Shown piece after piece: positions 51,401 through 59,668 of a stretch of DNA of 64,000 nucleotides. This DNA is from Triops longicaudatus (Eukaryota; Arthropoda; Branchiopoda; Notostraca; Triopsidae). The position numbers and the translations under genes are program-made. How positions within the stretch are numbered: the first letter of the stretch is position 1; every line of letters begins with the position of its first letter. The notes under the pieces are model-generated. The model worked only from the letters and a program-made list of their open reading frames with translations, was not told the DNA's origin and made no database searches. The stretch covers positions 186,001 to 250,000 of the forward strand of contig JAGQDJ010000021.1 of the NCBI GenBank assembly GCA_022885665.1, read 5' to 3'.

Positions 51401-53809
51401 GGCAGAAATCGCCCCGCAGACGGCGTAAATCTCGTGGTGTCAGTGGGGGTAACAAAGTACACGAAGAGAACGAAGATATTACTCCACTGGCCTCGACAAA
51501 CAATGTGGTCACGGTGAATCACGTGATACCAACTCAAGTAACGGACCATAGTAATCTCGGAGGGGGCGGGAACGGAGGAAGTGGTGGACATGTGACTGTG
51601 ACGGCCGTCAATACAGCCGACCCTAATGCCCGAGACGGATCAGGGTTACTCGTGGCAACGAAGAAAAAGGTCAGTTTTCAAGAGCAAGATGGACTAGTTA
51701 TGGTGAAATCAGTGACAGAAGCGCGAGATGACAAGCTAGCCGAAGAAGAAAGTGCACGCCAAGGTGTGACGATTGATAAAGAGACCGTGGCCAGTGTGTT
51801 GCAAGAGAAGAATTACGTAGCTTTACAGAAGCGACTCCTGTTATCCATATGGGAAAACCGGGTAAGTTCTTGGTATTGAATCTTGTTTACCTGTGTTTAC
51901 CCTCCTGTTTTGTGTTTGTGTGAGCTGTTTCAACGATTCAGGGTTATTAAGTGGTAGATGAGAACGTTCGAGAAGTTTTAGGGCAACGTCACGTTTGACA
52001 GGACAAGAATTCGCTTATTAGGGACGGGAAAAGCAGTCATGTGACGCCGAGGAATGTAGCGGAACTAATATTGGCTCTATTGTGTGTGGTTTTATAGGTA
52101 TTGCGTTATGACATGGAACGTTTCAAGGCAAAAAGTGCCAAGGAAGGAATCTCCCATCCGAATATTAGCCATTGGGAAGAACAGCTAACCAATGCGAAGG
52201 AGGACAATGAGGACCTACGCTTTCAAGTATGTTTATCGTATTGCTTTGTGAAGGTTTTATTTTAATCACGTTTTTATTTTATTATTCTTTATTTTATTTT
52301 AGTTGGAAGAGCAAAAAATTGAGTTAGAAGGCACCAAGGCTCGTTTAAGGATTTTGCAAAAAGCTTTCCCACCTAAACCGGTGGCTACAGTTGGCTGCCA
52401 GACCTCCATTACTCCCGTCAGTTCCACAGAGCAACGCAGCGTGCAAACGGAGCAACCTTATCCCTATCAAACTCCTACCTTACGTTGGCGGTTCGGTAGC
52501 TCGGATCGCTTTAACTCGGTCGCTATCCAAACCGATCCCGGCAGCTATCTCACATCGCCTAATTACAAGTCCAACGAACATTCTCCGAGAATTGGGCTAA
52601 AGAGGCCAGAATCCGATGCCAGTCTCGAGGCTGCTTCCATGAACAGTGACAAGTTGCATGACCCCAAAAGTCGCATTCCAGTCAAGTCTCCGTCTACTCC
52701 ATCCAACTCTTCGTACGGCAAGCTCTCGTCATTGAAGAGAGAACTCCCCAGTCTTCCTAAGCATAGTCTCAATAGCAACGGCAGCAACACCAAAGACTCA
52801 CTTTCGCTGGCCAAAGTGAAAGACAACAACCTGCTCAACAAAAAGGACTCGGTGACCAAGTTGGGCGCCACCAACAAAGCGAACCGAACTACGTCGTCCA
52901 AAGTGTCAAGCCTGGTTCAGAAAGTCGAGGCAGCTAAACGACCTTTAAACAGCTCCGGCAGCCAGAATAATCACAGTCAAGTCCATGCCAAGGTACACAC
53001 GCGAGAGCGAGGGGGTAAATTCAGTGGGTGGGGCTCATGGTGGAGGCTGTGGGAAGGGTCAGGGGGCTGACTAGGATGAGTGAAGCTACGCCCTCCCTTC
53101 CAAGTTGTGTGCCCTCTTATGTCCTCAGATTCAATGCCGTTTAGCGTTCTGTTCCTATTCACGCCCTCCGCAAGGACGTGTTCCAGACAAGTTGATTAAC
53201 CTCGGCAGTTGGGGGCGCGTAAGTGGATGCATGGGCTTTTTGCACCTGGTGGGGAGGAAATAAAGAGGGTCATTGAAAAGGGAAGGCGTGCCTCACTAAC
53301 ACTGTGTCTGTCCTTTGTTTTTTAAGAATTTGTTTACTTTCGCGTACTGACTTACTTTTGGTAGCCAAACTAGGAGGTCGTCAGTTGCGGTTAGCAGTTA
53401 TTCCGCCACTTTTGTCTGCATGAAAGCACCGGTGACTGCACTTTGCGAAGCTTGGTATTGACAATGGTTGGGGTTTTTCTCGACTTTTTCTATGTTTACT
53501 GTGACAGTTGTGAATATGCTTTTGGCTAAAATGTCCCTTGTTTGTTTTGCTTAGGTGGTACCCATGACAGCCCCGCCCACTACTGCTACTGACCCTTACT
53601 CTTGCCCTTTCGAAGACAGTCTCCGCCCCTATTATGATAGCCTAACCGATACATGGGACGAACGGCCGAAGGCTCGCGTAGTGGCTTCGACGCTAAAGAC
53701 GGAAACCTTGCTAACCCAACGGTTACTGTATAACGATAGTTTAGAACGGTCTTTGCCCAGTATGAGTGTTTCACCCCAAAGAAAACAAGATAATTCAAAC
53801 ATACATTGA
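48492..53809 (+). CDS. Unidentified coiled-coil, low-complexity protein
   Basis: The six coding exons are 48492-48722, 50408-50989, 51154-51861, 52098-52226, 52303-52992 and 53555-53809. All junctions are phase 0 with GT-AG ends, giving 864 residues. The first exons encode VAELQLYGTHVAMANHPFHF and QELQAEVGSLLLFKQAVLAA. Two coiled-coil segments follow: one near residues 220-255 (ELRHQLERIKHRMARLRKDE) and one near 480-560 (WEEQLTNAKEDNEDLRFQLE). Between them is an acidic, Ser-rich linker with a KKKVSFQEQDG motif. Residues about 577-620 carry three QT motifs (VGCQTS, SVQTE, AIQTD) like dynein light chain binding sites. The rest is a basic Ser/Lys/Asn-rich tail. The architecture suggests a cytoskeletal or scaffold protein. 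I do not recognise the family, so no symbol is given. The upstream exon is non-coding, possibly at about 39.5 kb. Confidence 0.85.
48723..50407. other. Intron 1 (coding) of the coiled-coil gene
   Basis: This lies between the GTAAAA donor and the TTTTGATAG acceptor. It is T-rich on the plus strand and no exon or RNA is recognised. Confidence 0.8.
52993..53554. other. Last intron of the coiled-coil gene
   Basis: This runs from the GTACAC donor to the TTTGCTTAG acceptor. Reading through the donor would add about 25 residues and stop at 53070. Nothing else is seen. Confidence 0.8.
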
Positions 53810-54315
53810 CGTGGGGATAGAGAGCAAAAAAAAAAGCGTTTTCGTTGTTTCTTTTGTCTCTAATATGCGTGGACTTGGGTGGTTGGAGCCAAGGGCTTTT
53901 TATATGGCTTGGTCTTATATTGTAAGCCTAGTGATATTTGAACTAAAGGGGACGTATTTTACAGAGTATAAGGATCAATTTGTTGACATTTGGGATTGTG
54001 CAGGTCTGTGATACCCCATAGATCTATGTGAAAGAGAAGAGCTACTCTTCATTATATCTGTCTGTAATATTGCCCCTATCTGTTATCCGCGATCTGTCCA
54101 CTGTAAGTAGGCTACCACTTCTCCATCGTGTTCTCGTGTCTTAGTTCCTTTTTCTTGGGTTCCTTATCTTATTCTTGCCTTGGGTTTCCGATCTCGATGG
54201 GAATGTTTGATTTGTACAGTTGGACACTGAAAGGGTACCGTGTATGCTAAGAGTTTGACGTACAAGAATTTACTCAAGTGTGGGTGATTTGAGATGATTC
54301 CATGCTGTATGTAAA

Positions 54316-54321
54316 AATAAA
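54316..54321 (+). terminator. Candidate polyadenylation signal of coiled-coil gene
   Basis: This is the first clear AATAAA after the stop codon at 53809, about 507 nt downstream. It would imply a 3'UTR of about half a kilobase. Confidence 0.4.
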
Positions 54322-54879
54322 GAACTATCAAAACACACCACGATGAATAATTTCTTAACAAATGGCTTGGTTTGAGAGTTTTTCCAGGTATTGCCGAAAC
54401 GAGTCAGTTTTAGCATTTTAATATTTAAAAAAAAAAGCTGATCGCGTAAGTTAGCGATCAAGAAGTCAATGAAAGAAGATTATTACTTGAAAACTACTAA
54501 CTGTTACTCGAAAATTACGTCAGGAACTGGAAGAAATTAATAAATTACTCGCAGACAAAGATTGATGGAATAATTTCGGGGAGGCCACCCCCCCCCCCAC
54601 CCCCGAAATCCGACAAATCCACGGTAGTAATTTTATTTCTGCCAATAAAAGCTTGTTGTACTGGAAGTTATTATCGTACTTATTAATTTTATTGGAATTA
54701 CAAAGATTATTGTAATTCTGACGTAACCTAATTAACCGACATGTCTGCCATTTGGAAATTAAGGAATGCAAATTGTCAGCCTCGACGAGAGGATTCCGAA
54801 TCTGTAAGAATTATTGCGCTAGCCCTTCAAATAAGCGAGAAAACTGAGCTTGAATATGAAATTATGCCCTGAGGGCGTC

Positions 54880-55176
54880 TCAGGAGCCAAAAATTTTTAA
54901 ATCTCATAAGGAATAACATGGGAAAAAGTGCGATGCACGATGCCAGCATCATGCTTTTCGAGGTCTCGTTCACCCTTTCCTATCCCCTCTCCTGTTTCCC
55001 GTGGTACTCTTGGCTATTCCATTTTATTGGGATTTACCAGGTACCAAAGGAGACAGGACAGGGCATTGTCAGAGTCTTTTCCTGTGAAAAACCAAACCTC
55101 AGACACGGGGACTCGAACCCTCAACCTTACGAATATCAAGAAATGCCTTAGACCGCTCGGCCATAATACATGTATT
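54880..55176 (-). mobile_element. tRNA(Leu/Ser)-derived SINE-like element
   Basis: The minus-strand sequence starts with TATTATGGCCGAGCGGTCTA and contains a perfect-looking pol III box A (TGGCCGAGCGG, 55163-55153). Box B (GGTTCGAGTCC, 55119-55109) lies 44 nt further on. The anticodon arm does not pair and the T stem and acceptor are imperfect, so it is not a working tRNA. About 200 bp of unrelated body follows, including TTTTCCTGTGAAAAACC on the plus strand. The 3' boundary is a guess. Confidence 0.5.
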
Positions 55177-55354
55177 ATGAACGATTGTTTGAAATATAAA
55201 TATTACTGGTCGTATGTTACCAATGCAACTTCTTAGAAGTCAACTAGTGCTTTTTTTAATTATTTTTAGACTTTTTACTAACAGGAAGCTTGTTGACATG
55301 GGAAATTATTTTCTTGTGTGCAAGTAAGCTCAGTGGCAGCATCAAGAAAAAGTT

Positions 55355-55413
55355 CCCCCCCCCCCGGGGGCGGGGGNCCCCCCCCCCGAAAAAAATTCCT
55401 GGCTGCGCCCCTG
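55355..55413 (-). repeat. G/C homopolymer with N and element-end-like CAGGGGCGCAGCCAGG
   Basis: On the minus strand, CAGGGGCGCAGCCAGGAATT is followed by a run of Ts, then G and C homopolymers interrupted by one N at about 55377. A CAGGGGCGnAGCCAGGATTT start with a G run is a pattern I associate with invertebrate transposon ends. The N shows that the assembly could not resolve the run. Confidence 0.45.
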
Positions 55414-55833
55414 GTGCTGATATTAAGAAAAAAAGCAGAATGTGAGTCAGCACGTGATGGTAAATAAGAAATAAGAATTTTTATCCTCATAAGGATGAAT
55501 GAAACACATTTGTATAATTTCCTTTTTTTTCTACTTCTTGCTTCGTTCGTTTTCCATTTTTTCTTTCGTAGTCATTCAAGCCGACACAAGTCCCCGCCAA
55601 GCTCACTGCAGCCACCTAACGTTCTTGATTGTCAGCTTTACAGATTTGCACTACCTAGTCCGGATTTGTAGAGCTTGAAAAATCACTTTTGGTTTTGCCG
55701 AATTAAACTTACTATTTCTTGAACGGTTTACTTGCTATTATAACTCAAAGAAACAAACAAAACTCTCTATTTTCTACGAAGCTACTTATTATTATACTTT
55801 ACTTCCTTATATATATTTTTATTGTTGATAGTC

Positions 55834-58092
55834 ATGGATTGTTTACCACTGAATGATCCGAACGTAGAGCGAAATAAATGCCGGACACGTATTACGGATA
55901 TTATTGAGAAATCCGAGACTTGCCTTTCCCACAATGTAAATCAGATACTCCGGATAATTGAAAACAGAAATACCGGGATTGAAGCAAGACAGGAGGAAAT
56001 AAAACTGCTTGCGTTTCATAACGGCACTATCGACTGGGCTTATATCGCAGATGTGTTCTGCCAGTCAGGTAAAAGCTGACAAAACCTTGATATTATAGCA
56101 TTTTTTTTTCGTAGAGGAAAGTAGTAGTTCGCCTTGGGAAAGAAGTTCTCTTTGGTATATTGAACACACGAAAAAACTTGCTCCATTTTTTGAAGAATGC
56201 GAAAGATGGATAGCCAGAATGATGGATAACGAACGGACAGATTTACTGGCCGACCTAACTTGGCTCCGCGAAATTGACTTGATTTTCTATTGTCTGCAGC
56301 CTTGGTGGAGTATAGATTCTTCTAGGGTTAAAGAGATCGACGTCGTTCAAAGCCTTCTCTTATTAACTGCTCTTATGGAGGGTTCATTTCGCATTCTTCT
56401 TTCTGAAGAAAAAAGGAACACGCCTATGCTCTTGCGGGATATACTAGCCTCCGTTGAATTAGAAAACTTACTTGGCAAAGAGAAAGTTAGTTATTTCTTA
56501 CCATTGAAATAATTTGTACAACTGGTTGATCCCACAGGCACTGCTGTTGCAGATCTTAATGGGTAGCCCTCATTCACTAAACCTTCGCAATCTCTCCTGG
56601 CATGGGTTTTTGAGTTATGGAGAATTACCTAGTCCATATGTTGCATCGCTAATAATTATTTGCGGATCTTTGGGGAAGCATTTAAGGCAAATTGGTCGAA
56701 GGCTTCCGAACGGCAGCTCTGCGGCATTTCCTTCCATCTCAGCTCTACCTGTATTAATTCCTGAGATCGAAGTAGAAAGTGCGAAGAAAGTTATTATGGA
56801 TTCTTGCGTGATATTCGCGGCAATGAAACCTTTCTGGCTTCAAGCAGTGAATCACTATGCGGATAAGAAGTATCTTTCTGATTCAGTGAAAAATTACTAA
56901 AACAAGGCTTTTAGTATAGGTACGGATTGTGTTCCGTTCTACTTCTACCGCAGCTAGAACACTTGTTACGGACTATATTTGCGGCACTGAAAAATGAGCG
57001 CTATGCGATGACGGCGGATTCTTCTGTCTTTTACGTTACCTATGACACACTCTTATGCCCTCCAGTTCTGGGAACGTGGCATTCTTCGTGGCTAAGACTA
57101 CTGGGCAAAGAGGTTTATTCAGCGTTACGGGACTTGCTTTGCTTTCCGGAGGGTCCTCGATTCCGCGATAAAATCAGTCATGGGGAATGCTGCATTGCAG
57201 CCACTCCTGAAGACTGGACGCGTTTTCTTCTTGCTGTTAGTCTATATATTATTGATTCGTTTCCTGGATGCCACGAATATCGTGTTTTCGATTACTATAA
57301 GAGCATCTACCATCCGAGTTCAATATTGCAACGCAAAATTGCCGATGCAATAAAAGCATCAGGGGTGCTCGAAAGTTATGTACGAACTGAGTCAACGGTA
57401 GAGCAGAAAGCTGATCTTTCAGTGGAATTATTAATGGAATCCTTTCCACTGGAGTTGCGTGGAGTCAGTTTTGATTACATTACAAATCTTCATGCTAGTA
57501 GCCATCAGCTGGCTAATCTCGTTAAAACGTTGGCCGTAGATTCAGTGTTTCAATTCAGTAATGACTCCGATGTTCCAAACATATCATTGAGCATAAAATC
57601 GAGTGGAGACGTTGCAAGTTTCGTGAGCCTTCTTTCACAAATTCTCGACAATTACGCAAGGTATGAAACTTTATCTTAAACATAACAGAGCTCATCTATG
57701 TTTCGTAGGCAAACGAGTGCGAAAACGTTACGATCCCGACAGCGGCAAACTTACGAAAATATAGAAAAAACATTACCGAGAGTTTCCAAAACCATTAAAG
57801 TAATTTTGGTCATTAACGTTGCCTGTCTTTTCGCAACGAATCCTTCACTAAAATGCGAGTTCAACATCCCGAACCTTGGAAAGTAATAATAGTTCATTAA
57901 AGCATCCAATTAGTACGTATATTCTCTGGTACCAGGTTACTCAAGACATCCCAGAGAGTCGTGGAACAAATGCGTAGTGATTACACTGACGGCAGAAACC
58001 GGTGGGACGAGGCACTAAAGCGTGTGGAAAAGTTCTTTAACCGAATAGATGAACTTTGTAATTATGAAGGTGCAATGAATAAAATAAGCTAA
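55834..58092 (+). CDS. ERMARD: ERMARD, HEPN-type ER-membrane protein
   Basis: This is the ER membrane-associated RNA degradation protein family, which carries a DUF4209 region. The six exons are 55834-56068, 56115-56485, 56538-56869, 56920-57660, 57709-57882 and 57936-58092. Introns are 46-53 nt and the CDS of 2010 nt gives 669 residues, close to the 678 of human. Landmarks are LWYIEHTKKLAPFFEECERW (about residue 90), MLLRDILASVELENLLGKEK, then SLNLRNLSWHGF (about 217-228), YAMTADSSVFYVTYDTLLCP, GPRFRDKISHGE (about 394-405), and a hydrophobic segment VILVINVACLFAT (about 590) that would be the membrane anchor. RNLSWH and RDKISH both fit the HEPN R-x4-H nuclease motif. The start was chosen as the first ATG of the frame, directly after a possible acceptor. 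The second donor (AAA|GTTAGT) is weak, but phase and homology support it. Confidence 0.88.
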
Positions 58093-58143
58093 GGCCACGC
58101 ATCTTTCAGTTAGGCAGTATCTTGACCTTGTGCAATACAATCT

Positions 58144-58149
58144 AATAAA
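58144..58149 (+). terminator. ERMARD: ERMARD polyadenylation signal
   Basis: AATAAA lies 52 nt after the ERMARD stop. Cleavage 10-30 nt downstream would fall inside the last Deltex coding exon (58160-58366) on the other strand. Confidence 0.7.
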
Positions 58150-58159
58150 AGTTCATCTT

Positions 58160-58978
58160 TTACTCTACGCCTTGAGCTTTCAACTCTTCCAATACTCTAT
58201 CCAAGTACGTCTCATCTGGGTACCCGAACCCACTGTGACTAGGGCCGAACTCGGTTTTATGATGGATATCATTCCACGTAACCGTATTGTCCTCACCAGT
58301 AGTAACAGATCTGCCTATCGTGAATAACAGCCTTCTCTTAAATGCTATCTTAAGCAGCCTTAAAACCTGAAAGATTTTTGAAATTATAGCTCGGTACAGA
58401 AACAATTCTTGTGAATTTACTTTTTTCCCATCGGTTGTGTTAGGTAAGAAAGCAGTGCGAGGGAAGTTTGCTGAGAAAGGCTTCCCAGGATTCGGATGTT
58501 CTGGGCCCTGAATTCCGGGATTGAAGCTGTACAACACCATACGAGTGCAAGAAATTAATCTCCTTTAAAGTAGGCTTTGCTTTGACGTCTCACTTGTATG
58601 TTATAACGAAAGTACTCGTGCGTGGAAAACCTGGCAATGACTTTTTCATAACGTGAACTTTCATCGTCCCGTTACGAGGCTGGCTCCCAGTTTTGACACC
58701 ATGGACGGTTTTACAGTTCGGACACGAAAGAGAGGTCTGATGTTTAAGGAATTAATATTCTATCAGTACGATGTAAGTCTGTACTTGATCAGCAGCTGAT
58801 TGCAAGAAGCTAACCAAGCATTGTGAGTGGAAGCTATGGTTGCAATTGAGAAGCGTTGAGACGTCATTGGTAGACTGTCCGAAACCCGAAGGATTCTGAC
58901 AGGAATCTAGGCAGATTAAACAATCTTCTGCCGGAACGGGGGAAGTTTTCTTGGTATAGTGTTTTAGTGAATCCTTGA
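58160..58978 (-). CDS. Deltex distal RING-DTC cassette (alternative 3' exons)
   Basis: Four exons (58978-58785, 58736-58594, 58526-58421, 58366-58160) repeat the exon structure and phases of the proximal tail. They encode KHYTKKTSPVPAEDCLICLD, then LNCNHSFHSQC and SCPNCK (RING), KTGSQPRNGTMKV, FNPGIQGPEHPNPGKPF, and FKRRLLFTIGRSVTTGEDNT followed by VTWNDIHHKTEFG, GYPDETYLDRVLEELKAQGV and a stop. The first exon enters in phase 1, exactly matching the exit of Deltex exon 3 (60692). An exon 3 to 58978 splice therefore gives a 549-residue canonical Deltex. No WWE exon or start is seen in 58979-59668, so an alternative tail of the same gene is more likely than a separate gene. This tail retains the DTC motifs typical of vertebrate DTX1/2/4. 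Confidence 0.88.
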
Positions 58979-59668
58979 CTGTTAGAAATAAACCATGCTT
59001 TCATAAATTTGACAGCCCAAAGGACACGCTACGCAACGTTACCTTGTGCTGACGCACCAGCGAAAGGGCCCGCATCCACCCTTATCCTTTTAGGTCGGCT
59101 CGCATTCGACATTATGTTAGTTTTACAGCAGTTCAAACACGAAATGTTCTTTCCAAGCCTTACCAAAACATCCTTATCTCGGCTTGCTGTGTTTTTGTCG
59201 TTTCTGTTTACACACGCGTCGCCAAGGTGCCTGGCAAGATGGATTACGCCTTTTGACTGTTGCACTGGATTTGCGCCGTGAGAGGTTTGGCGAAAGCGCG
59301 TTTCTAATTCCTCTTTTCCGACACAAGGTAGGCACGAACGAAAACACTACATATACCTGACAGTAAATACTTCTTTTCAAACTTCACTCATACCAGAGGT
59401 GTAAAAAACACGATTTGTATACGTTGGTTACAAAAACAGGTCAATGTCGCAGTACACTTCAGCACAGAAGGAATTTTGTGTCAAATAGCGTAAAAACGTA
59501 CAAAAATTTATAAAAATTTTAAAACTTGGGTTAAAGCAATCTCTGTCTAGCTAGCGTTACTAGTTAATCCCACGAAACCGAAGATAGAAATGCATTAGGT
59601 TCATAACCGTTTTCCGACGTTACTCCTCTCAGAGGCACATTTGTATCACAAACGTGTATCAGCTACTA
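58979..59668. other. Spacer between the two Deltex tails
   Basis: This is 690 bp after the proximal stop and before the distal cassette. It must hold the proximal 3'UTR and the intron leading to the distal exons. There is no AATAAA on the minus strand, although a TATAAA variant is possible near 59505. No WWE or start-bearing exon is recognised. Confidence 0.6.

Larger units (their letters stand above)
53810..55833. other. Intergenic region with 3'UTR, SINE-like element and assembly N
   Basis: It holds the presumed 3'UTR of the coiled-coil gene (AATAAA at 54316-54321), a C homopolymer at about 54588-54604, a tRNA-derived element at about 54880-55176, and a G/C homopolymer with an N at about 55358-55387. 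The T-rich run just before 55834 ends TTGTTGATAG and could be a splice acceptor for an upstream ERMARD 5'UTR exon. Confidence 0.6.

Noticed and set aside
55081..55168. Functional tRNA-Leu or tRNA-Ser
   Set aside because: The boxes A and B are good, but the anticodon stem does not pair and the T and acceptor stems are mismatched. It is treated as a SINE head.
58979..59668. A separate second Deltex gene with its own WWE head
   Set aside because: No WWE-like sequence or suitable start is visible between the two tails, and the phases fit the shared head.
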